A stretch of 9,232 bases of DNA from Lachnospiraceae bacterium (lineage in GTDB: Bacteria > Bacillota > Clostridia > Lachnospirales > Lachnospiraceae): contig SFDP01000072.1 in the NCBI GenBank assembly GCA_004558185.1, positions 1 to 9,232 of the forward strand. Direction: 5' to 3'. Both the position numbers and the translations under genes were made by a program. This document shows, piece by piece, positions 1 to 5,572 of the stretch (the stretch's first letter is position 1; each line of letters begins with the position of its first letter). Below the pieces are notes generated by a model. It was not told where the DNA came from. It saw only the letters and a list, made by a program, of their open reading frames with translations, and did no database searches.

Positions 1-4
1 CCAT
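1..4 (-). CDS. Start codon of a gene running off the left edge
   Basis: Only the first four bases of this gene are in the window: an ATG at 4-2 followed by G. The case for a real gene lies upstream. There is a perfect AGGAGG at 16-11, six bases before the ATG, and behind it a dyad and a plausible promoter. The product cannot be named. The promoter and operator-like dyad would suit a tightly controlled first gene of an accessory unit, but that is inference. Confidence 0.6.
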
Positions 5-10
5 GTAATA

Positions 11-37
11 CCTCCTCTAAAAAACTATTAGTTTTTT
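11..37 (-). promoter_or_regulatory. Ribosome binding site with an operator-like dyad
   Basis: Read on the minus strand, AGGAGG (16-11) sits six bases before the ATG at 4. Immediately upstream, 19-27 and 29-37 form a perfect 9-bp dyad (AAAAAACTA against TAGTTTTTT) around one central base. It lies between the predicted transcription start (about 43) and the Shine-Dalgarno sequence. It could be a repressor operator or a weak leader hairpin next to the ribosome binding site. No specific regulator family is recognised. Confidence 0.5.
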
Positions 38-49
38 CGTGTCTTTTAG

Positions 50-78
50 AGTATGACATAAAGTCAAATCTTAGTTAA
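50..78 (-). promoter_or_regulatory. Candidate sigma-A promoter for the left-edge gene
   Basis: On the minus strand, TTAACT (78-73), a 17-bp spacer and CATACT (55-50) make a -35/-10 pair. TG stands one base before the -10, giving an extended -10 context. Each hexamer matches four of six consensus bases. Two inverted repeats overlap it: GTCAAATC at 63-70 with GATTTGAC at 86-93, and TGAC/GTCA at 54-57/63-66. Either could bind a regulator. Confidence 0.35.
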
Positions 79-122
79 GGCGAGCGATTTGACGCTTACC
101 TTTAATTGCCCCCATATCAAAG

Positions 123-278
123 TTAATCTTTCAAATTGTACTTTTTCCACGCGGTTACATTTACGCAACTAATAGGTGCAAGCAGACTTTTGGATTCATC
201 GTTGTGTACTATATTTTTCCATATTATGCTTTTGACACAGAACTTAGTCGATATAAAAAATTTTTTTACCGTTCTCAT
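123..278 (-). CDS. Possible 51-codon small protein, unknown
   Basis: An ATG at 278-276 opens a 51-codon frame ending at 123. A GAGG core at 290-287 lies eight bases before the ATG. The product begins MRTVKKFF, is basic at the N-terminus, has two cysteines and no clear transmembrane segment, and is not recognised. It sits downstream of a decayed gene on the same strand in an AT-rich stretch. It may be a real small peptide, a remnant, or chance. A longer frame starting at 308 lacks a comparable ribosome binding site. Confidence 0.2.
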   Translation of the reverse strand: MRTVKKFFISTKFCVKSIIWKNIVHNDESKSLLAPISCVNVTAWKKYNLKD

Positions 279-317
279 TAGGTATTCCTCTTTCCATATT
301 GGATACATCTATATAGA

Positions 318-332
318 AAACGAATTTCGTTT
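318..332. repeat. 15-bp dyad AAACGAA-T-TTCGTTT
   Basis: Seven bases (318-324) are exactly mirrored at 326-332 around one central T. It lies between the end of the decayed minus-strand gene (355) and the start of the possible small ORF (278), where an operator for the small ORF could sit. There is no T run to make it a terminator. Function is not known. Confidence 0.3.
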
Positions 333-354
333 CTTTTTCTCTACAAGATTCTCA

Positions 355-599
355 CTATTTTTCAATATTTTTTATTATTCTTAAAAATTCTTCTTTTGAT
401 TCCCCTCCAACCAGTGTCAACACTGTTGTCCCATCCTCAGACAGTCAGTTAACAATACTCTCTTCCTGTGAAACTGCTTCAAAAAAATAAAGCGTCAGCC
501 CATTTTCTTGAATGATATTAAGCTCAACTCCTTCATTATCAACATTAATCCAACATCACTTATCCCATACTCCACAATGTTAGGGGCTCTTATTTTCAT
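355..599 (-). pseudogene. Decayed C-terminal fragment, DUF4367-like
   Basis: Minus-strand translation from about 599 reads KIRAPNIVEYGISDVGL, then shifts frame near 530. It continues from about 537 as VDNEGVELNIIQENGLTLYF, then FEAVSQEESIVN, hits an in-frame TGA, and resumes LSEDGTTVLTL and SKEEFLRIIKNIEK before the TAG at 357-355. The pattern of 'ENG..YFFE', 'SEDGTT' and 'SKEE(F/L)..I.KNI' resembles the C-terminal DUF4367 domain that often follows an anti-sigma-like or membrane N-terminus. One frameshift, one internal stop and no N-terminus mark it as a remnant. The coding character is clear; the family name is less certain. Confidence 0.5.
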
Positions 600-605
600 G
601 TTCAT

Positions 606-741
606 TCAAACAACATCCAAATGGGAAAAAGGTCTTTCTGTACCAGATGCTCAACTTCTAATAAGTCTATCAGAAATATTGGAAATTCCGGTAAGCGTAC
701 TTTTAGGAGAAATCATTCAATGCAAAAATAATAAGATGTGA
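606..741 (+). pseudogene. C-terminal remnant of an XRE-family HTH regulator
   Basis: The plus-strand frame ending at the TGA at 739-741 reads TTSKWEKGLSVPDAQLL, then ISLSEILEIPVSVLLGE. This is the end of the recognition helix and the last two helices of a Cro/C1-type HTH, whose usual form is 'VSKWE.G.S.PD...L..LSEIL...V..LL.GE'. The first two helices are missing. The codons before about 606 are antisense to the decayed DUF4367-like fragment, so the open frame beginning at 508 is a chimera of unrelated sequence and an HTH tail. It is unlikely to fold or bind DNA. Confidence 0.65.
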
Positions 742-769
742 GTATCAAAAGTAACCCACATCTTATTAT
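724..769 (-). terminator. Intrinsic terminator of the polyamine operon
   Basis: On the minus strand, a perfect 13-bp stem (769-757 with 740-728) encloses a 16-nt loop and is followed by TTTTT (728-724, the last stem base included). It lies about 60 bp after the nspC stop. The stem is AT-rich (ATAATAAGATGTG), so it is moderate in strength. There is no T run on the plus side, which makes it directional. The plus-side arm overlaps the last codons and stop of the XRE remnant. Confidence 0.65.
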
Positions 770-825
770 CTGTTGGTGAACAGGTTTATTTAAACCCAAA
801 GTTTATTGTATAAGCCTATATAGAC

Positions 826-2046
826 TCAAGGCCCTCCCAGCCGCATCTTAAAATCCTCATACCCAAAGTGGGTGAGCTGCGTCAAAGCTCCATCTAAGCC
901 CCGTCTCCAGATATTGGGAAGAGCCATACCGTTAAAGGTATTATTTTTACAAGTAGTATAGATGGCCATATCCCCAAATACCAGTAAATCTCCCTCTTTT
1001 AATTCCTGGTCAAAGCAGTAATCCCCGATTACATCACCAGCCAGGCAGGTAGGACCGCTAAGGCGGTAGGAATAAGCCGGTGCCTCTCCCTCTCCCACGG
1101 CTCTCGCCTGATATAAAGGAGGAGTATAAGGCATTTCAATCACATCCGGCATATGGCAGGCTGCACTGGTGTCTAAAATGGCAATGCGGCAGCCTCCATT
1201 TTTCACAATATCCAGTATGCGGGTGACCAGAAACCCGGCGTTTAGAGCACAGGCTTCTCCAGGCTCTAAATAAACCTGAAGCTGCCAGTTTTTTTTCACC
1301 TGATGGATACAGGCTTCCAGCTTTTTTAACCCATAGCCGGGCCGGGTAATGTGGTGGCCTCCACCCATGTTCAGCCACTTCAGCTTAGGTAAAACGAATC
1401 CAAACTTATCCTCCACTGCCTGCAGGGTAACCTCCAGTGCATCTGAATCCTGTTCACAAAGGGTATGAAAATGCAGTCCGTCTAAAAGTTCAGTCAATTC
1501 CTCTGTCATCTCCTGTTTCCAGACCTCGAGAGTTGTCCCCAGACGGCTTCCCGGTGCACAGGGGTCATAGATTTCATGCTCCTGCTGGGTAGAGCATTCC
1601 GGGTTGATACGAAGTCCCAGGCTTTTCCCTGCCTGTTTCGCCTTTGCTCCAAATTTTTTGAGCTGTCTCGGAGAATTGAATACAAGGTGATCTGCTGTCT
1701 CTAAAAGCTGGTCAAATTCCTCTTCCTTATAGGCCGCACAAAAAACATGAACCTCCTTTTGAGGCATTTTCTCCTTTCCCAGCATAGCCTCGTATAGGCC
1801 GCTGGCCTCCGTACCGGAAAGGTATTCTCCCAAAAGAGGATAAAAATCGTAATTGGAAAAAGCCTTCTGTGCCAATAAAATTTTACAGTCCGTTTTCTTT
1901 GAAAGCTCTGCCAATATCTGTCCATTTTGACGAAGCTGTCCTTCATCAATCACATAGCAGGGAGTAGGCAGCGAAGAAAAAATTTCTACCGGTGTCTGTT
2001 TGCCAAATGCCGTAAAGGGTGGTCTTCTATCTCTATGGTGGTTCAT
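826..2046 (-). CDS. nspC: Carboxynorspermidine/carboxyspermidine decarboxylase
   Basis: This PLP enzyme decarboxylates carboxyspermidine (or carboxynorspermidine) to spermidine (or norspermidine), the last step of the aspartate-semialdehyde route. It belongs to the alanine racemase-fold (fold III) decarboxylases. Visible in the 406 residues are: the PLP lysine in LLAQKAFSNY (K61), HFHTLCEQ (192-199), the glycine-rich phosphate-binding GGGHHITR (228-235), EPGEA (261-265), and the catalytic cysteine/aspartate block GPTCLAGD (331-338), which resembles family members. The ATG at 2046 has AAAGGAG upstream and starts 14 bp after the dehydrogenase stop, so the two are co-translated partners. The N-terminus (MNHHRDRRPP) is longer and more basic than the family core, which begins near residue 25. 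It is distinguished from LysA by its size, the CLAGD block and its partner gene. Confidence 0.9.
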   Translation of the reverse strand: MNHHRDRRPPFTAFGKQTPVEIFSSLPTPCYVIDEGQLRQNGQILAELSKKTDCKILLAQKAFSNYDFYPLLGEYLSGTEASGLYEAMLGKEKMPQKEVHVFCAAYKEEEFDQLLETADHLVFNSPRQLKKFGAKAKQAGKSLGLRINPECSTQQEHEIYDPCAPGSRLGTTLEVWKQEMTEELTELLDGLHFHTLCEQDSDALEVTLQAVEDKFGFVLPKLKWLNMGGGHHITRPGYGLKKLEACIHQVKKNWQLQVYLEPGEACALNAGFLVTRILDIVKNGGCRIAILDTSAACHMPDVIEMPYTPPLYQARAVGEGEAPAYSYRLSGPTCLAGDVIGDYCFDQELKEGDLLVFGDMAIYTTCKNNTFNGMALPNIWRRGLDGALTQLTHFGYEDFKMRLGGP

Positions 2047-2060
2047 TTGTTCTCCTTTGT

Positions 2061-3320
2061 TTACTCCACCAACGTAGGATTATGGTTTTCTTTTCGGGGA
2101 AGCCCATGCTGATCCAGTGCTGCAAGGAAGGGATCGGGATCAAACTCCTCTACCGTATATACTCCGGCTTTCTTCCACTGTCCCGTAAGCAGCATCAGTG
2201 CACCGCACATGGCGGGAACACCGGTAGTATAGCTGATGGCCTGGCTTTCCACCTCCTGATAGCATTCCTGATGGTCACAGATATTATAGATGTAGTAGGT
2301 CTTTTCTTTCCCATCCTTTTTTCCCGTAAAAATACAGCCAATATTCGTCTTCCCATGGGTTCTGGGACCCAGGCTTGCGGGGTCTGGAAGCAGTGCCTTC
2401 AAAAACTTAATGGGAACGATCTCTTTTCCTTCAAAAACCACAGGAGCAGTGGAAAGCATTCCCACATTCTCAAGGCACTTCATATGAGTCAGATAGCTTT
2501 GTCCAAAGGTCATAAAAAAGCGGATACGCTTTACTTCGGGAATAGTTAAGGCCAGAGATTCGATCTCCTCATGGTGCAGAAGGTACATATCCTTCTTTCC
2601 CACTCCGTCAAATTCATATTCACGCTTAATGCTCATGGCAGGAATCTCCACCCAATGCCCGTTCTCCCAATAGCTGCCCGGGGCGGAAACCTCACGCAGG
2701 TTTACCTCAGGATTAAAGTTGGTGGCAAAGGGATAACCATGATCTCCCCCATTACAGTCCAGAATATCGATGGTATCAATAGTATCAAACTCATGCTTTT
2801 TGGCATAGGCACAATAAGCCTGGGTAACTCCGGGATCAAAACCACAGCCTAACAGTGCAGTAAGGCCTGCCTTTTCAAATTTTTCCCGGTAAGCCCACTG
2901 CCAGCTATAGTCAAAATAGGCGGAAAAACCGGCTTCCTTACAGCGTTTTTCATAGATCTCACGCCACCTGGGATCTTCGGTATCCTCCGGCTCATAGTTG
3001 GCCGTATCCATGTAATTTACCCCACAGGCCAGGCAGGCATCCATAATGGTTAAATCCTGATAGGGAAGGGCAATATTCATGACCAGATCAGGCTGATAAG
3101 CCCTGATCAGTTGGATTACCTGATCCACCTCATCTGCATCTACCTGTGCAGTGGTGATTACCGTAGAGGTTTTTCCTTTAAGGCTTGCCGCCAGCTCATC
3201 GCATTTTGCTTTTGTTCTGCTGGCAATACAGATTTGTGTAAATACCTCACTGACCTGACAACATTTACGAATGGCAACAGAGGCAACCCCTCCGCAGCCG
3301 ATAACCAATACTTTACTCAT
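2061..3320 (-). CDS. Carboxy(nor)spermidine dehydrogenase (saccharopine dehydrogenase family)
   Basis: This enzyme probably condenses putrescine (or diaminopropane) with L-aspartate semialdehyde and reduces the imine with NAD(P)H, giving carboxyspermidine (or carboxynorspermidine). The 419-residue protein starts with a Rossmann dinucleotide-binding motif, VIGCGGVASV (6-15). It continues with family-typical VMNIALPYQD (80-89), MDTANYE (104-110) and GCGFDPGVT (158-166). The length fits the family. The start has AGAGG six bases before the ATG. It lies between speB and nspC with only 14 bp to nspC, and that context is the main reason to call it CASDH/CANSDH and not a lysine-pathway saccharopine dehydrogenase. 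Whether the product is the C7 or C6 triamine cannot be read from the sequence; putrescine supply by SpeA/SpeB favours spermidine. Confidence 0.85.
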   Translation of the reverse strand: MSKVLVIGCGGVASVAIRKCCQVSEVFTQICIASRTKAKCDELAASLKGKTSTVITTAQVDADEVDQVIQLIRAYQPDLVMNIALPYQDLTIMDACLACGVNYMDTANYEPEDTEDPRWREIYEKRCKEAGFSAYFDYSWQWAYREKFEKAGLTALLGCGFDPGVTQAYCAYAKKHEFDTIDTIDILDCNGGDHGYPFATNFNPEVNLREVSAPGSYWENGHWVEIPAMSIKREYEFDGVGKKDMYLLHHEEIESLALTIPEVKRIRFFMTFGQSYLTHMKCLENVGMLSTAPVVFEGKEIVPIKFLKALLPDPASLGPRTHGKTNIGCIFTGKKDGKEKTYYIYNICDHQECYQEVESQAISYTTGVPAMCGALMLLTGQWKKAGVYTVEEFDPDPFLAALDQHGLPRKENHNPTLVE

Positions 3321-3335
3321 TTTTTCCTCTCATTC

Positions 3336-3351
3336 TGCTGCTTTAGCAGCA
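3336..3351 (-). other. Small intercistronic hairpin before the dehydrogenase
   Basis: TGCTGC and GCAGCA form a 6-bp stem with a 4-nt loop in the 58-bp gap between speB and the dehydrogenase, ending about ten bases before the AGAGG ribosome binding site. There is no T run, so termination is unlikely. It could mark an RNA-processing or stability site. Confidence 0.35.
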
Positions 3352-3378
3352 TGTTAATCCTACTTCCTGATAAACGAT

Positions 3379-4242
3379 CTACTCTTTTTCTGCCAGAGCC
3401 AATAAAAGCTCTCTTAGCACCTTGCAGGCAGTTGCGGTGGATACACCGCTGGTGTCCAGCATGGGTGCCAGTTCATTAATGTCTGCCCCTACTACCATGG
3501 TTCGGGACACCAATAAAATAGCCTCCAAAAGCTGCATAAAGGTAACACCTCCTGCCTCAGGAGTACCGGTTCCCGGAAAGACCGAAGGGTCAAGACAGTC
3601 CAAATCAATGGTAAAATACACCGGTGTACCGGCATTCCTTAAGGTATCTGTCAACTCTTTCAGACCGAAAAAATCAAAAAGGTGCATATCCGTATGCTCT
3701 TTGGCAAAAGCAAATTCTTCTCTTTCTCCGCTGCGAATCGCAAACTGATGAATTCTCCCATCCCCCACTAAATCATAGGCCCTGCGCATTACCGAGGCAT
3801 GGTTTAACGTAGCCCCCAGATAATCCTGCCGCAGGTCTGCATGGGCATCAAACTGAATAATGTGCAAATCCGGATAACAGCTAAGTGCAGCCTTGACAGC
3901 ACTTAGGGTAACCAAATGTTCTCCTCCCAGTAAAAGGGGGAGCTTTCCATCCTTTAAAATATGTAAGGAGCGTTCCTCAATGGCTTCAAGAGCCAGTCTG
4001 CTGTCGCCTATACAAAGCTCCATATCTCCGCTGTCAAAAACAGCATAGTCGCATAAGTCCTTTTTTTGATAAGGACTGTAGGTCTCCAGGCCAAAGCTCT
4101 CATGGCGGATAGCCGATGGGCCAAACCTGGCTCCGGGCCGAAAGCTGGTTGTAGAATCAAAAGGAGCCCCGTAAAGTACAATATCTGCTGATTCATATTC
4201 GGCATCGCAGCCGATAAAGGCTTCTACATTTTTGGATAACAT
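3379..4242 (-). CDS. speB: Agmatinase (ureohydrolase family)
   Basis: Hydrolyses agmatine to putrescine and urea with a binuclear manganese centre. From the chosen start the protein has 287 residues, the usual agmatinase size. The metal ligands are present: GGEH (H109), DAHAD (D132, H134, D136) and DLDCLDP (D213, D215). TSFRPGARFGP (32-42) and GTGTPEAGG (224-232) are also family-typical. I chose the ATG at 4242 because AGGAGG lies a few bases before it. An ATG 18 bases further upstream would place that ribosome binding site inside the coding region. The position directly with an arginine decarboxylase argues for agmatinase over arginase, formiminoglutamase or guanidinobutyrase. It is probably transcribed with speE, 55 bp upstream. 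Confidence 0.93.
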   Translation of the reverse strand: MLSKNVEAFIGCDAEYESADIVLYGAPFDSTTSFRPGARFGPSAIRHESFGLETYSPYQKKDLCDYAVFDSGDMELCIGDSRLALEAIEERSLHILKDGKLPLLLGGEHLVTLSAVKAALSCYPDLHIIQFDAHADLRQDYLGATLNHASVMRRAYDLVGDGRIHQFAIRSGEREEFAFAKEHTDMHLFDFFGLKELTDTLRNAGTPVYFTIDLDCLDPSVFPGTGTPEAGGVTFMQLLEAILLVSRTMVVGADINELAPMLDTSGVSTATACKVLRELLLALAEKE

Positions 4243-4297
4243 ATTTTCCTCCTTTCTCAAGCAGCCCTAAAAGCTCAAAACATAAATGTCGTCAGCC

Positions 4298-5149
4298 TTA
4301 TTCTACCTCTTCAAGCATCTTTTCCAAAAAGGCCGGAAGATAGAAAGCGCCTATATGCAGCTTGGTGGTATAATACCTCGTTCTTAAATTCAAACCCAGC
4401 CATTTATCCACCTCCAAATCATCGATAGGATGGTATTTTTTACTGGCAAAACCGAACAGCCAATAGCCCGCAGCGTAGGTGGGAATATGTGCCTGATAAA
4501 CCCGGCTGATGGGGAAGGTATTGACGATCCGTTTATGGCTTCTTTGCATTTCCTCGGCATCATGCTGATAAAAGGGACTTCCCTGCTGATTTACCATGAT
4601 TCCGTCTTCACGCAGGGCATTGTAACAAATCCCGTAAAATTCCCGGGTAAAATACCCTTCTGATGGCCCGAAGGGGTCCGTGGAGTCTACGATTATCAAA
4701 TCGTATTCCTCCTTTTTCCGGCGAATAAAGCGAAGAGCATTGTCGAAAAAAATATTCACCCTGCTGTCATCAAGACGGCAGGCATTTTCCGGCAGATAAG
4801 TACGGCAGGCCTCTACGACCTCCGGATCCATTTCCACCAGATCGATACGCCGAACCTGCTCATAACGTGCCAGTTCCCGCACTACTCCCCCATCTCCTGC
4901 ACCAATGACCAAAATATCCTTAATGCAGGGATGAACCGCCATGGGAACATGGGTAATCATCTCGTCGTAAATAAACTCGTCTCGTTCTGTCAGCATTACG
5001 TTACCATTCAAGGCCAGGACTCTGCCAAACTCAGGTGTATCAAAAATATCAATTTGCTGGTAATCACTTTTTTTAGAGTACAAATGCCGGTGCACACGGA
5101 TGCTGTGCTTCACATCCGGCGTATGAAACTCACTAAACCACATTTCCAT
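4298..5149 (-). CDS. speE: Spermidine synthase (aminopropyltransferase)
   Basis: Transfers an aminopropyl group from decarboxylated SAM to putrescine, giving spermidine and methylthioadenosine. In the 283 residues one sees the N-terminal beta-strand domain, YDEMITHVPM (61-70), the nucleotide-binding VIGAGDGGVVREL (81-93), the acidic VEMD (105-108), and the catalytic aspartate segment IVDSTDPFGP (153-162, D155). HIPTYAAGYW (221-230) completes the substrate pocket. Length and motifs are intact. I start at 5149 because family members begin close to 'M.(L/M)WF.E.HTP' and GGGG at 5159-5156 lies six bases upstream. The in-frame ATG at 5161 belongs to the leader module and overlaps that GGGG. It sits between speA and speB although the dehydrogenase/NspC pair can also make spermidine, and no speD is in the window. 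Confidence 0.93.
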   Translation of the reverse strand: MEMWFSEFHTPDVKHSIRVHRHLYSKKSDYQQIDIFDTPEFGRVLALNGNVMLTERDEFIYDEMITHVPMAVHPCIKDILVIGAGDGGVVRELARYEQVRRIDLVEMDPEVVEACRTYLPENACRLDDSRVNIFFDNALRFIRRKKEEYDLIIVDSTDPFGPSEGYFTREFYGICYNALREDGIMVNQQGSPFYQHDAEEMQRSHKRIVNTFPISRVYQAHIPTYAAGYWLFGFASKKYHPIDDLEVDKWLGLNLRTRYYTTKLHIGAFYLPAFLEKMLEEVE

Positions 5150-5199
5150 AATAATCCCCATGCATAGAACAGGCCTTGCCTGTTCTATTGCTCAAATAA
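5150..5199 (-). promoter_or_regulatory. Hairpin/Shine-Dalgarno leader module of speE
   Basis: Read on the minus strand: ATTTGAGCAATAG, an 11-bp perfect hairpin (5188-5178 with 5174-5164, 3-nt loop), four bases, GGGG at 5159-5156, six bases, then the speE ATG at 5149. The speA start has the same layout. The stem sequence differs entirely (GAACAGGC here), but loop size, flanks and spacing are kept. The hairpin ends four bases from the Shine-Dalgarno run, so it could affect ribosome access. No named RNA family is recognised. Confidence 0.55.
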
Positions 5200-5225
5200 A
5201 TAAGTGAAAATTTTTAATTTTAACA

Positions 5226-5327
5226 CTAATCATCCATTCCGAAGCGTTTGCACCGAGAAACGCAAACCGAATTTCAGACTCAGCTCTGCGATCAAAGGAT
5301 TTGTGACGCTTCGGCACAAATCCCGGA
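5226..5327 (-). repeat. Structured ~100-bp repeat, copy 1
   Basis: Nearly identical to 5361-5461; I count eight substitutions and one single-base indel. On the minus strand a 9-bp hairpin GGATTTGTG/CACAAATCC carries the loop CCGAAGCGT. That whole loop is exactly complementary to ACGCTTCGG near the 3' end, which would allow a pseudoknot. A second stem GCGTTT/AAACGC and a pairing of CTGAG with CTCGG (through a wobble) are also possible. The 3' end AATGGATGATTAG resembles the GGGGATTA tail of neighbouring modules. No coding potential is seen. Confidence 0.75.
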
Positions 5328-5361
5328 TTGAAAAATAAGCTATCAAGCTTATTTTTCAATC
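5326..5361. repeat. Perfect 16-bp palindrome with 4-nt loop
   Basis: GATTGAAAAATAAGCT (5326-5341) is exactly mirrored at 5346-5361 around ATCA. It fills the space between the two structured repeats and overlaps their edges by one or two bases. The stem is long and AT-rich, with no T run after it on either strand. It could act as a processing or stability hairpin between speA and speE, or be the end structure of a mobile repeat. Confidence 0.7.
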
Positions 5362-5461
5362 TAATCCCCATTCCGAAGCGTTTGCACTGAGAAACGCAGA
5401 CCGAATTTCTGACTCAGCTCTGCGACCCAAGGATTTGTGACGCTTCAGCACAAATCTCGGA
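5361..5461 (-). repeat. Structured ~100-bp repeat, copy 2
   Basis: Second copy of the element at 5226-5327, same orientation. The loop of its first hairpin is CTGAAGCGT, still complementary to ACGCTTCGG through one G-U wobble. CTGAG/CTCAG pairs with Watson-Crick bases where copy 1 has a wobble. The minus-strand 3' end reads AATGGGGATTAG, closely matching the Shine-Dalgarno tail of the speA and speE leader modules. No open frame runs across it. Confidence 0.75.
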
Positions 5462-5462
5462 G

Positions 5463-5488
5463 TTAGTCCCCTGCATACTGCTGTATTT
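5463..5488 (-). repeat. Degenerate leader-module remnant without its hairpin
   Basis: The minus strand reads ACAGCAGTATGCAGGGGACTAA. It keeps the 'AGCAGTA' left flank and a 'TGCAGGGGA' right flank of the speA/speE leader modules, but the intervening stem-loop is absent. It abuts copy 2 of the structured repeat, adding a further unit to the chain between speA and speE. Confidence 0.4.
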
Positions 5489-5507
5489 ATGATACCAGGG
5501 TCAAAAG

Positions 5508-5555
5508 GTCTGAACCCACATGAGCTTGCTCAAATGTGGGTGAATGTCCTTGAGA
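5508..5555 (-). other. Hairpin just downstream of speA
   Basis: CCCACAT and GAGC pair with GCTC and ATGTGGG across 5515-5540, with a 2-nt bulge and a very short loop. An outer GGTCT/AGACC pair (about 5508-5512 with 5551-5555) extends it. It begins some 20 bp after the speA stop. The minus-strand 3' side continues CAGACCTTTTGACC, a weak T run. It might be a partial terminator or stability hairpin reducing read-through from speA to speE. Confidence 0.4.
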
Positions 5556-5572
5556 CCCGCCAAAATATGAGC

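Noticed and set aside
508..741. Open frame of 77 codons on the plus strand taken as an intact small regulator
   Set aside because: Only the last ~43 codons resemble an XRE HTH; the first ~33 are antisense to a decayed minus-strand fragment, and two essential HTH helices are missing.
826..2046. Diaminopimelate decarboxylase (LysA) instead of NspC
   Set aside because: The CLAGD block, the ~400-residue length and the adjacent carboxyspermidine dehydrogenase-like gene fit NspC better.
2019..2549. 176-codon plus-strand frame overlapping nspC and the dehydrogenase
   Set aside because: It lies antisense to two well-supported genes, and its product has no recognisable domain. Other antisense frames within 826-7036 were dropped for the same reason.
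5226..5461. CRISPR array
   Set aside because: Only two ~100-bp imperfect copies with a palindromic spacer, no short regular repeats and no cas genes.
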